Positions 37,101-44,258 of a DNA stretch of 64,000 nt are shown one piece after another. The translations under genes and the position numbers were made by a program. The notes below the pieces were generated by a model. The model saw only the letters and a list, made by a program, of their open reading frames with translations. It was not told the DNA's origin and made no database searches. The stretch is taken from the NCBI GenBank assembly GCA_965205365.1, contig CBDBGT010000011.1:124001-188000 (forward strand). Reading direction: 5' to 3'. The DNA comes from JALZUR01 sp965205365. GTDB lineage: Bacteria; Bdellovibrionota; Bdellovibrionia; Bdellovibrionales; UBA1609. Each line of letters opens with the position of its first letter. Within the stretch, counting starts at the first letter, position 1.

Positions 37101-37754
37101 AAAACCAATGAAGAAATAATGTTAGAACAAACGTTAAATGAGCAGATAAAAATTACTTTAAAAAATTTTTCAAAGCTTTTAGTACAGCTTTCATATAGAT
37201 CTGGAGAGATTAAAGAATCAAGAACTTTTGTAGAAGCTATGATAACAAAACTCAATACAGCTATTATACAAAATCATAAACAATTCAACTACCCTAACTC
37301 TTATGATAGTTTTGTTTATTATTCAGATGAGCATTTTAATAAAGCTAATAAAGATTTAATAAACAGGATTAGTAATATATTTGAGTTTGAAGTGGGAAAA
37401 CCAGGGGCCTTTGTTATAACAGATGCTTCTGGTGGTGGGACTGAAATAAATCTTTATAGAGTAGCCCTTCAAAGATCTATAAGAGACCATTATAGTTTAT
37501 ATATTCAAAATACTTTGCTTATAGATGATGAAAAAAAGGTGAGATTTAAAAAGACACTTTTAGCAACTTTTCAAGGGATTGACTCCATTGAGGCTATTAT
37601 TAAAGAGTCAGGTGTAGAAAATATAGACGTTTTTTCTGAGCTTATAAGCTTTCTTACCCTTAATGCAATTGATATAAGTGACTTTTATAATAAGTACATA
37701 GAGGCTTTTGAACTCTTGCCACAAGCGGGATTAGCTGCTATTTCAAGATTCTAA
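34158..37754 (+). CDS. large exported protein of unknown function
   Basis: A 1198-residue protein with an N-terminal hydrophobic segment (LSGLFFCIFLMYFTIHNF, about 12-29) that may be an uncleaved anchor or signal. A second hydrophobic zone lies at about 220-350 (MMYGYIGMAVGSMTQDLLID, VTNILSAAFMAYLAQT, ALLGFTFTPGIGLKAIVSF) and could insert in a membrane. The remaining 850 residues are highly charged and mostly helical by composition, without recognisable motifs. The ATG lacks a Shine-Dalgarno. TAAC, 15 nt, then TCCGAAGT ends 10 nt before it, faintly like the promoters of the downstream VWA genes. I do not recognise the family. Confidence 0.7.
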   Translation: MNFSKFKTLSGLFFCIFLMYFTIHNFSHSPIQNRMPSSKQAEEMSDSKLKEALQNSLNQFKNQISVPIRNREGKLTGQFEAVTWDKATAEQVQDAFKQNVGVRHTLVSQARTFPSTHVGFALAIHIVTAAHCGGFNPFDMPIYKPHKPSSPSCGEDTLLGLLTDPLGIAGFYAFMVANAQTSGRLNNLHIKRIEKLGLQNGLSLNERKARVRKYIHKQGLSVKMMYGYIGMAVGSMTQDLLIDLAIQSSPCLSRFKLGLGLESTECKALKEYMLKSEKWHEFFGSVTNILSAAFMAYLAQTTMSKIFGPVLGKTMNLVGSKVALLGFTFTPGIGLKAIVSFGKAVAKTFSHAIYFVYFEELFRSTITTSWYNILHNKIYARSDIRAILKAIKDHQKNFWSSLQDEVSESTFINTLRDLNSQLKESQEKSHLRRLNEEKIPMFHRKASHLYAAYEGTSKLYSYVNGERSKGQTKLLEIKDDNFNVLMKILNALNISFANRATHNEKMKVAYTYKIQKEKLRQIKIWTDKINLLFNEDEKSFDLKGYFNLRRDFQKISQTPNPFFISNVVDDINEYWYEIDSFIEANITSEGILNKFYANTDEGASFYETLNQISYSDSEGERFFRGKAKTNTVFDWIVLKSICGDQNFSIKDEETYSIEFTPAGIIDRTKVDFDCKNPKNTFSLFQNKYKSDYFVDMDKIAQLISDFKNKVPKNHKDYNTLLEMIMDIQNHAKRLNDSAVASANGVSWFQVIRYTFKVKKLHRFINKKTSKEGIIHERGKLYSKNLNPSIVESTSFTFEVRSLITEYKKNESEHHATSKHVLYSTYSKENKPLIENEYSGLHFLLNSKLPLKSFVKSDLNIWWLQNIQKKAMQSHFNLVVQYKEMVEEEILKHNAVNLNDYTENEDLESSISKAARELLSKSFELKLFESIKSKKNPHLNLYLRTQFERYGDDLTSKSYDLQMLARSRFYLDIIKSLFSSLYKTNEEIMLEQTLNEQIKITLKNFSKLLVQLSYRSGEIKESRTFVEAMITKLNTAIIQNHKQFNYPNSYDSFVYYSDEHFNKANKDLINRISNIFEFEVGKPGAFVITDASGGGTEINLYRVALQRSIRDHYSLYIQNTLLIDDEKKVRFKKTLLATFQGIDSIEAIIKESGVENIDVFSELISFLTLNAIDISDFYNKYIEAFELLPQAGLAAISRF

Positions 37755-37815
37755 TGTTGGCAAGTCTTTAATTTGGTAAAGTTAATAAGATAAAACGGTA
37801 TAAGGGAGTATGGAA

Positions 37816-38448
37816 ATGAAATATATCAACTTTTTAAGTACAGTTATTATAGTTGGACTTGCAACAACATCTTTTGCTGGAAGGGGTAACTCTCCTGGTA
37901 AAAGTTTAAATGTAGATAAAATTAAAACTGAGGCAGTGAGGCGTACGGAAAATGCAGAGAAAGATTTTAGTGCTGCTTTAGTATCAGCAAAAAGAATTCT
38001 TAAAAGTACTGTAAATGCAGATGTAAAGTTTTCAATGGCTAGTGGTAAAGCTTCAAACCTTTCTAAATCTTTAGAGGGTTTGGGAAAAGTACTTGGAACT
38101 GAGGCTGGAAGAGTTGCTCTTTTAAAATCTAAAATTGAATCTACCCTTGAGGAAGTTTCAAAGTCTTTAGAGAAATCTATTGCTGAAATAAAAAAAGCTG
38201 AGGCTACTAAGACTGTTTTGTCTCCAAAGGCCTTAGAGTTAGCCCAGGTGAATGAGGCCATTTTAAAGCTTATTGGTGAAGCTGTTAAAACTGGTGAAGA
38301 AAAATCTTTTAACACTATAGTTAAGATGCAAGAGGTTTTACGAAATGTTGATCTTAAAGACGTTAAAAACGTTGCTCAAGCCACAGCACAGCTTTTAAAA
38401 ATAGCTAAAGTTGATAAATTAGCAGAAATTATTAAATGTAAAATTTAA
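37816..38448 (+). CDS. small secreted alanine/lysine-rich helical protein
   Basis: 210 residues. ATGs occur at 37810 and 37816; AAGGGAG at 37802-37808 fits only the second. A clear signal peptide ends in TTSFA-GRG. The mature part has heptad-like Leu/Ala/Lys helices (LEEVSKSLEKSIAEIKKAEA, LRNVDLKDVKNVAQATAQLL), probably coiled coil, and a single Cys near the end. No family recognised. It follows the 1198-residue gene at 61 nt and has its own ribosome binding site. Confidence 0.75.
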   Translation: MKYINFLSTVIIVGLATTSFAGRGNSPGKSLNVDKIKTEAVRRTENAEKDFSAALVSAKRILKSTVNADVKFSMASGKASNLSKSLEGLGKVLGTEAGRVALLKSKIESTLEEVSKSLEKSIAEIKKAEATKTVLSPKALELAQVNEAILKLIGEAVKTGEEKSFNTIVKMQEVLRNVDLKDVKNVAQATAQLLKIAKVDKLAEIIKCKI

Positions 38449-38864
38449 TTACAAAAAAAGGCGATGTGAAGCATCCTGCTTCTAAGTGTCCTCTTGGTCA
38501 ACATCGCCCACCTACAATTAAATTGTATTAAATTATGCCTTATAAACGCAAGGATTTCTTTAAAGGTCCTGCTCTTGAATCTAGCAAAACTATACAGGAC
38601 TTTAGTTCCGGGGGTAATGCAGTTTGTCAGAGTATTCTTATAAACTTTTTAAAGCTCTCTTCAGTATAAATCTGTAGGAAAGGCAACATTTTCACAGTAT
38701 TTTCCTGATTTTTAATAAAAACTACGTATATATATTGTACGTTTAATAAAAATTATGTCTTAGTTTTAAACGTTATTTTGATTATAATTAAGAATATAAA
38801 AGAAAAATTAATAATTTTAGATACTTAGAAAAAATATTTAAAATTAGATAACTTTTTTATTAAT
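38449..38864. other. intergenic region with structured elements, no gene on the plus strand
   Basis: Apart from the three-way-junction element at 38460-38508, the stretch contains a second long-range pairing: AAAGGTCCTG (38561-38570) with CAGGACTTT (38596-38604), plus a G-rich word TTCCGGGGGTAATG. Together with the minus-strand T-run this suggests a minus-strand non-coding RNA of roughly 250 nt, but no promoter can be proven. From about 38675 it shares GGCAACATTTTCACAGTATT-like sequence with the regions upstream of the other two VWA genes. Confidence 0.4.
38460..38508 (-). ncRNA. 49-nt three-way-junction RNA element ending in a U-tract (minus strand)
   Basis: Outer stem GGCGATGT (38460-38467) with ACATCGCC (38501-38508), 8 bp perfect. 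Inner hairpin GAAGCA-TCC-TGCTTC (38468-38482), 6 bp perfect. A second inner hairpin TGTCC-TCTT-GGTCA (38487-38500) has one mismatch. Only a 4-nt linker is unpaired. On the minus strand the closing CATCGCC is followed by seven T residues, as in an intrinsic terminator. It could be the 3' end of an unannotated minus-strand RNA, or a terminator for an element now lost. Confidence 0.5.
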
Positions 38865-38891
38865 TAAGCCTTAAAATACTCAAGCCGATGG
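38865..38891 (+). promoter_or_regulatory. sigma28-like promoter of VWA gene 1
   Basis: TAAG (38865-38868), 15 nt, then GCCGATGG (38884-38891). The FliA/sigma28 consensus is TAAA-N15-GCCGATAA. The GTG start lies exactly 6 nt further, so the transcript would be leaderless or nearly so. The same layout recurs before VWA genes 2 and 3. Confidence 0.55.
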
Positions 38892-38897
38892 TCCAGT

Positions 38898-40235
38898 GTG
38901 ATTAATAAAATTTATATAGATATTTGGTTAATGGTGATGTTATTTGTTGGTTGTAGTGGGACTCCCTCTATTTCAGTGCTTCCGTTATTAGATACCTTTC
39001 AACAACAAGGGAATATAGTAAAAGTTAAAATGGATATTTTATGGGTTATTGATAATTCTAACTCAATGAAAAATGAGCAAAAAGCTTTAAGAGAAAATTT
39101 TAATTCTTTTATAACAAGTTTTATTGGAAAAGGTTATGATTATAGAATAGCAGTGATTACTACAGATGCTTATTATACAGAGACTGGAAAATATACTACG
39201 CCTGGTGCAGAGGATGATCTTCATCCATTGCTTAAGGTACAAACAGGTCCCTATACTGATTTTGCAATTAAGTATAATTTTCCATCTGGCACAACAAACC
39301 CATATTATAGATATGTTACATCTGGATTTGTTGATGGTGATTTAACAAAACATTACTGTATAGATAACTTCTTTGATGGTTGTCTTGGCGAAACAGACGA
39401 TAGAGAGGATATAAATGGTTATAAGCTCTCAGGATATAATTTAATTGACAGTTCTAATACTAATATTGATTTTACAGAGTATGAACCCTCAAGTTCTGTT
39501 TATGAAATTGGTCATGAGGACTATATTTCAAATAATATAAGAAATATTTTTGCAATCAATTCAAATGTTGGGATAAGGGGTTTTGGCGCTGAAAGTGGTT
39601 TAAGGAGTGTTGAGGCTGCTTTAAATAATGAAGACAATAAAGCGCTTAACTTTCCTAGGTTAGACGCTCATTTAGCGGTCATTGTAGTTTCTGATGAAGA
39701 AGACCAAATTTTAAATGCAATAAGCGGTGAGCGTGAACGCAATAGCAAGAATAACAGTGAAACAGGTGAAACAACTACGGATTATTACCATAAGGTTCTT
39801 AGTAAAGGTGTTCCTACCTATGGTTATTCCTTTCATGTAATAGCAAGACTTAAAGAAAATTCTTGTGTTAAGGATGATACTGATGATTCATACAACATAA
39901 GCAATGGAGTAGGATTAAATTATATAGAACTTTCTAAAAGATCAGGAGGAGTTCAGGCCTCTATTTGTAAAGATTTTGCAAACAGCTTGAGTGATATAGC
40001 CCAGACAATTATTGAAAAAACCGTTGAATTTCCTTTAACAAGCATTCCTTTAGATTTAAGTAAACTCCGAGTTTCAGTTAAAAACCCAGGAGAAACAACA
40101 CAGGCCATGTTGCCTCAGAATATAGAAAATGGTTGGACCTATAACCCCTTTGCAAATAGTATTGTCTTTCATGGCACAAGTGTCCCTGCTCAAGGCTCTG
40201 AAATAAATATTCTTTATGAACTAGATGGTCTTTAA
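38898..40235 (+). CDS. VWA-domain lipoprotein, paralogue 1
   Basis: A 445-residue lipoprotein (MINKIYIDIWLMVMLFVGC lipobox) starting at GTG. A von Willebrand factor A domain begins at about residue 45 with MDILWVIDNSNSMKNEQKAL. The metal site D-x-S-x-S is DNSNS here, and DNSGS in the two sister genes. A strand LAVIVVSDEEDQI follows in the mid-domain. This copy has a long insertion (about 95-175) absent from paralogue 2. The C-terminal 90 residues (TIIEKTVEFPLTSIPLD, PQNIENGWTYNPFANSIVFH) form a conserved beta-rich tail. Likely a surface or periplasmic ligand-binding protein. No Shine-Dalgarno. Confidence 0.88.
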   Translation: MINKIYIDIWLMVMLFVGCSGTPSISVLPLLDTFQQQGNIVKVKMDILWVIDNSNSMKNEQKALRENFNSFITSFIGKGYDYRIAVITTDAYYTETGKYTTPGAEDDLHPLLKVQTGPYTDFAIKYNFPSGTTNPYYRYVTSGFVDGDLTKHYCIDNFFDGCLGETDDREDINGYKLSGYNLIDSSNTNIDFTEYEPSSSVYEIGHEDYISNNIRNIFAINSNVGIRGFGAESGLRSVEAALNNEDNKALNFPRLDAHLAVIVVSDEEDQILNAISGERERNSKNNSETGETTTDYYHKVLSKGVPTYGYSFHVIARLKENSCVKDDTDDSYNISNGVGLNYIELSKRSGGVQASICKDFANSLSDIAQTIIEKTVEFPLTSIPLDLSKLRVSVKNPGETTQAMLPQNIENGWTYNPFANSIVFHGTSVPAQGSEINILYELDGL

Positions 40236-40299
40236 GCTTTAACTAAGGTTTTAAAAGCTTAGAGGGAGAATATTTAAATAGCTTTAGGTTTCTTCTTTA

Positions 40300-40618
40300 A
40301 ATATATAGTGTTAGTTATATAAGTTTATATAAAATGTTAGCTATAAGTATGATCAATTGGTTGATTTTTCTCTTGGATTTTCCACAGAGCTTTCTTTGAA
40401 TTTACATAAAAGGCAACATTTTAACAGCACTATTCTCAATTTTTAACAATACATGTCCAAAGGTCATGCATTTAACAGAAAGCTATGTGTACATATTTGA
40501 AACACTGTTTTTTTTTAAATTTGATAATTTATAAAAAATTAATAATTTCATATACTTATATAAAATACCTTATTTTTAAATTAATTAAGTATTAAAATAC
40601 TCAAACCGAAAGTCTGGT
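40300..40618 (+). repeat. duplicated upstream control region, copy 1 (copy 2 at 42050-42365)
   Basis: About 310 bases before VWA gene 2 match those before VWA gene 3: ATGATCAATTGGTTGATTTT, TATAAAAGGCAACATTTT, ACAGNANTATTCTCAATTTT and the promoter block are shared. The word ATCAATTGGTTGAT (40352-40365 and 42101-42114) is an inverted repeat, ATCAA-N4-TTGAT, and may be an operator. The gap between VWA genes 1 and 2 holds no other gene. Confidence 0.75.
40586..40612 (+). promoter_or_regulatory. sigma28-like promoter of VWA gene 2
   Basis: TAAG (40586-40589), 15 nt, then ACCGAAAG (40605-40612); the ATG follows after exactly 6 nt. It is weaker than the other copies at the -10 element, but spacing and flanks (TATTAAAATACTCAA) are conserved. 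Confidence 0.45.
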
Positions 40619-41713
40619 ATGGTTAAGAGAATTTATATAGTTTTAATAATAATATTTTTACTTCTTGGTTGTAGTAAGATCCCGTCTATTTCAGTGCTTC
40701 CATTAGTAGATAGTTTTGAACAACAAGAAAATAGGATTGCTGCTAAAATGGATATTTTATGGGTTATTGATAACTCTGGATCAATGGAAGATGAGCAAGA
40801 AGCCTTAAGAGAAAACTTTAATTCTTTTATAACAAACTTTATTAAAAAAGGTTATGATTATAGAATAGCAGTGATTACTACAGATGCTTATCTTACAGGC
40901 GAAGGGTTTGTTGATGGTGTTTCACATTCAGGATATAATTTAATTGACAGTTCTAATACTCATATTGATTTTACAGAGTATGAACCAGGCCATCCTGCTT
41001 ATACAATTGGCCATAAGGATTATAAGCAAAATAATATAAAAAATATTTTTGCAATCAATTCAAATGTTGGGACAGAGGGTTCTGGTTACGAAAGCGGTTT
41101 AAGGAGTGTTAAGGCCGTTTTAGGCAATCTAACAAATCAAGAGTTTAACTTTCCTAGGTCAGATGCTCATTTAGCAGTAATTGTAGTTTCTGATGAAGAA
41201 GATCAAATTGCAGGCGAAATTATTAATGGTGCACCAATAGAAGTAATAAATAATAGTCCTGTAAGTGAGTATGATGATTTTCTTAAAGGCCTTGTTGACC
41301 CTGAATATGGTTATTCATTTCATACAATAGCAAGACTTAAAGTAAGTAACAGCTGCCCGTCTTCTGCGACTAGTCCAAGTAAGGGAGTGGGAACAAGATA
41401 CATTAAACTTTCTGAATTATCAGGAGGAATTCAAGCCTCTATTTGTGAAGATTTTGCAGAAAGCTTGAGTGATATAGCTCAAACAATTATTGAAAGAGTG
41501 GTTGAGTTTCCTTTAACAGATATTCCTGAAGATTCAAATAAACTTAAAGTTTCAGTTAGAAGTCTTAGAAAAACTACTTTTACAGTTTTACCTCAAGATA
41601 TGGAAAATGGTTGGACTTATAAGGCCTCTAAAAATAGTATTATGTTTCATGGTACAGCTATACCCGTTCAAGGTTCTGAAATAAATGTTCTTTATGATCT
41701 AAGTGGCCTTTAA
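40619..41713 (+). CDS. VWA-domain lipoprotein, paralogue 2 (short form)
   Basis: 364 residues; lipobox IFLLLGC. Canonical MIDAS start MDILWVIDNSGSMEDEQEAL. It is nearly identical to paralogue 3 over residues 30-90, then lacks about 70 residues: the loop after ITTDAY goes straight to GEGFVDGVSHSGYNLIDSSN. VVSDEEDQI and the C-terminal beta-rich tail are kept. The shortening looks like an in-frame deletion or the ancestral state of an expanding loop. No Shine-Dalgarno. Confidence 0.88.
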   Translation: MVKRIYIVLIIIFLLLGCSKIPSISVLPLVDSFEQQENRIAAKMDILWVIDNSGSMEDEQEALRENFNSFITNFIKKGYDYRIAVITTDAYLTGEGFVDGVSHSGYNLIDSSNTHIDFTEYEPGHPAYTIGHKDYKQNNIKNIFAINSNVGTEGSGYESGLRSVKAVLGNLTNQEFNFPRSDAHLAVIVVSDEEDQIAGEIINGAPIEVINNSPVSEYDDFLKGLVDPEYGYSFHTIARLKVSNSCPSSATSPSKGVGTRYIKLSELSGGIQASICEDFAESLSDIAQTIIERVVEFPLTDIPEDSNKLKVSVRSLRKTTFTVLPQDMENGWTYKASKNSIMFHGTAIPVQGSEINVLYDLSGL

Positions 41714-41748
41714 AAATTTAATCAGGATTAAAAGGTTAGAAGACAATG

Positions 41749-41985
41749 TAAACTCGAGCTCGGACTTTTCTAAGGACCTAAGTTTTGAATAAATATTGTT
41801 GAGACTGTTTTGGGAATTTTAAAGGAAGAGTTTAACATTGAACACTCCAGACACCGAAGTTTTAAAAACTTTATAGTGAATCTTTTATGAGCATTAACTA
41901 GGTATTGTCTCCGTCTTTTTAAACCGTTAATAGGTGCCATGAAAATAGAATGTTAAACCAGATTTAAAAAGTCTGAACTCGGGTT
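41749..41985 (+). mobile_element. internally deleted IS982-family element with both ends
   Basis: The left end AAACTCGAGCTCGGACTTTT then CTAAGGACCTAAG matches the left end of the 33.8-kb IS982 remnant. The right end AAAAAGTCTGAACTCGGGTT is its imperfect inverted repeat. Inside, a plus-strand frame reads IVETVLGILKEEFNIEHSRH then RSFKNFIVNLL-stop-ALTRYCLRLFKPLIGAMKIEC, the C-terminal end of an IS982 transposase with one stop. Most of the transposase gene is deleted, giving a MITE-like 237-bp element. No clear target duplication is seen. Confidence 0.72.
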
Positions 41986-42049
41986 ATGGAACAGTTATAG
42001 AAAAAATATATGCTAAAGAATAAAATAAGCATTTGATTTTCTTTTTTAA

Positions 42050-42365
42050 ATACATAGCCTTATTTAGATAAGGTTATATAAAAATTTAGCTCTAAATATG
42101 ATCAATTGGTTGATTTTTCTCCTCGATTTTTCATGGGCTTTTTGTGAATTTATATAAAAGGCAACATTTTTACAGTATTATTCTCAATTTTGAACAATAT
42201 ATATCCCCAAAGTTAACGTATTTCAAAGAAAGCTGTATATATTTGAAACATTAGTGTAGTTAAAATTAATAATATTAAAAAATCTTATTAATTTTAAGTA
42301 TTTAAAGAAAAAATCTTATTTTTCAAATTAATCAAGTATTAAAATACTTAAGTCGATAGTCTAGT
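42050..42365 (+). repeat. duplicated upstream control region, copy 2
   Basis: Partner of 40300-40618; it carries the same inverted repeat at 42101-42114 and ends at the ATG of VWA gene 3. The IS982 derivative lies just before it, so the intergenic gap 41714-42365 is fully accounted for by the two. Confidence 0.75.
42333..42359 (+). promoter_or_regulatory. sigma28-like promoter of VWA gene 3
   Basis: CAAG (42333-42336), 15 nt, then GTCGATAG (42352-42359); the ATG follows after exactly 6 nt. Spacing is identical to VWA genes 1 and 2. Confidence 0.5.
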
Positions 42366-43655
42366 ATGATCAAGAGAGTTCACATAGGTATTTTACTAAT
42401 GATAATTTTACTATTTGGTTGTAGTAAAGTCCCTTCTGTTTCAATACTTCCATTATTAGATAATTTTGAACAACAAGAAAATAGGATTGCTGCTAAAATG
42501 GATATTTTATGGGTTATTGATAACTCTGGATCAATGAAAGATGAGCAAGAAGCCTTAAGAGAAAATTTTAATTCTTTTATAACAAACTTTATTAAAAAAG
42601 GTTATGATTATAGAATAGCAGTGATTACTACAGATGCTTATTATACGGGTTCTTATTACTATGACTCTATACTTTTTATTCGAGATGAAGCACAAGAAAG
42701 AAAAGATTATAAGGGTTTTGCGCTTTCGGGGGAGAATGATGTTGGAGTAGAAATCTCTTCGTATTTGACATCTGGATTTGTTGATGGTGATTTAACAAGA
42801 CATTACTGCACAATAGACTTGCTTTCTGGCTGTCCCGAAGGCACAGAGGGCTATATGCTCTCAGGATATAAGTTGACTGATAGTTCTGATGACACCATTG
42901 ATTTTACAGAGTATGAACCCTCAAGTTTTGTTTATGACATTGATCATGAGGACTATATTTCAAATAATATAAAAAATATTTTTGCAATCAATTCAAATGT
43001 TGGGACACAGGGTATTGGTTACGAAAGTGGTTTAAGGAGTGTTCAGACGGCCTTAAACAATCCAACAAATCAAGCACTTAACTTTCCTAGACCAGATGCT
43101 CATTTAGCAGTAATTGTAGTTTCTGATGAAGAAGATCAAATTGAAGAAAGCTTTTTTCAAACTGATGGAACTCTAGGTTCGGTAATAAACGATATTCCTG
43201 TAATAGACTATCATAATTTTCTTACAGGCCTTGTTCATCCTGAATATGGTTACTCGTTTCATACAATAGCAAGACTTGAAGCAAATCCTTGTTATGATGG
43301 TGAGATACGCTTTGGTCCAAGTCTTGGAGTAGGAACAAGGTACATAGAACTTTCTAAATTATCAGGAGGAATTCAAGCCTCTATTTGTGAAGATTTTGCA
43401 GAAAGTTTGAGTGATATAGCTCAAACAATTATTGAAAAAACAGTTGAATTTCCTTTAACAGATGTTCCTGCAGACTCAAATAAGCTTGAAGTTTCAGTTA
43501 AAAACCCAGGAGCAACAGCCTTTTTGGCTTTATCTCAAAGTATGGACAATGGTTGGACTTATAATGGATCTAAAAACAGTATTATTTTCCATGGGGAAGC
43601 TATACCCGCCCAAGGTTCTGAAATCAGTGTTTTTTATGATCCAGATGGCCTTTAA
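42366..43655 (+). CDS. VWA-domain lipoprotein, paralogue 3
   Basis: 429 residues; lipobox IILLFGC. MIDAS in MDILWVIDNSGSMKDEQEAL. It has its own version of the variable loop (about 92-175: SYYYDSILFIRDEAQERKDY then LTSGFVDGDLTRHYC), with the FVDGDLT-x-HYC part shared with paralogue 1. VVSDEEDQI, IQASICEDFAESLSDIAQTI and the beta-rich tail are conserved. The three copies thus differ mainly in one surface loop, which suggests different ligands or antigenic variation. Confidence 0.88.
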   Translation: MIKRVHIGILLMIILLFGCSKVPSVSILPLLDNFEQQENRIAAKMDILWVIDNSGSMKDEQEALRENFNSFITNFIKKGYDYRIAVITTDAYYTGSYYYDSILFIRDEAQERKDYKGFALSGENDVGVEISSYLTSGFVDGDLTRHYCTIDLLSGCPEGTEGYMLSGYKLTDSSDDTIDFTEYEPSSFVYDIDHEDYISNNIKNIFAINSNVGTQGIGYESGLRSVQTALNNPTNQALNFPRPDAHLAVIVVSDEEDQIEESFFQTDGTLGSVINDIPVIDYHNFLTGLVHPEYGYSFHTIARLEANPCYDGEIRFGPSLGVGTRYIELSKLSGGIQASICEDFAESLSDIAQTIIEKTVEFPLTDVPADSNKLEVSVKNPGATAFLALSQSMDNGWTYNGSKNSIIFHGEAIPAQGSEISVFYDPDGL

Positions 43656-43669
43656 ATTTCAATCAGGGT

Positions 43670-43697
43670 TAAAGGCTTGAGGGTGTCTAGCCGATAT
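43670..43697 (+). promoter_or_regulatory. sigma28-like promoter of the 184-residue lipoprotein
   Basis: TAAA (43670-43673), 16 nt, then GCCGATAT (43690-43697), with the ATG after exactly 6 nt. This is the same distance from motif to start codon as in the three VWA genes, although the genes are unrelated in sequence. Confidence 0.45.
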
Positions 43698-43703
43698 ATT
43701 CAT

Positions 43704-44258
43704 ATGAAGAAAACCTTACTCTACTTACCAGTTTTATTGTTGCTTACAACATGCGTTATTGATGAGCAAGGAACGAATCTTTCTGAAGTTGCAACTGATG
43801 CTTGTAAGGACAGTGGTGGGCAATACTGTGTAGTTGATGGTTCTAATATAGATTTAGAGCTGGTTATTCAAACTTCTAATCCCATAAGTGCACTGTCAGC
43901 CAATGGTGATTGTAATGGAAATTCAAATAGAAATAGTACAGGAGCTCTAACAGCAGGCTCTGATAACTTTTGTTTTGATGTATCAGGTCTTTGTAACGAA
44001 GGCGGCTTGGATTTAGCTTTAATTATTGGTAAAACTTCATTAGATGACTTTTCAACGTCATTTAATTTAGGTTCTTGTAAGCGAGGTAAATTTCATGTTC
44101 AATTGCGAGTTCAATTAACTTCAGCTGACTTATGTACATTACATACACTTCAGCTAGAACTTGTAGGTAAAAAAGCAGATGGAACTGAAGTTTTACAACC
44201 CGCAAAAGCAAGAAAAAAAACTGGGTTTCAAGTTCCTAATCACCAACAGTGCCTTTAG
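43704..44258 (+). CDS. small cysteine-rich lipoprotein of unknown function
   Basis: 184 residues from the ATG at 43704 (MKKTLLYLPVLLLLTTC lipobox). The frame also runs back to a TTG at 43677, but that would add nine residues before the signal peptide. The mature protein has about nine further cysteines spaced through a beta-rich chain (DACKDSGGQYC, FCFDVSGLCNEGG, GSCKRGKFHVQLRVQLTSADLC), so it should be disulfide-bonded. No family recognised. It follows the VWA array at 48 nt and overlaps the next gene by 80 nt. Confidence 0.75.
   Translation: MKKTLLYLPVLLLLTTCVIDEQGTNLSEVATDACKDSGGQYCVVDGSNIDLELVIQTSNPISALSANGDCNGNSNRNSTGALTAGSDNFCFDVSGLCNEGGLDLALIIGKTSLDDFSTSFNLGSCKRGKFHVQLRVQLTSADLCTLHTLQLELVGKKADGTEVLQPAKARKKTGFQVPNHQQCL

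Noticed and set aside
37782..38315. 177-residue antisense frame opposite the small secreted helical protein
   Set aside because: The plus-strand gene has a signal peptide and ribosome binding site; the minus frame is a shadow with Phe/Ser-rich composition.
38460..38508. Integron attC site, 23S rRNA fragment or fluoride/c-di-GMP riboswitch
   Set aside because: The ends do not fit the RYYYAAC/GTTRRRY cores. An 11-nt similarity to the 23S L11-binding region is too short, and riboswitch core motifs are absent.
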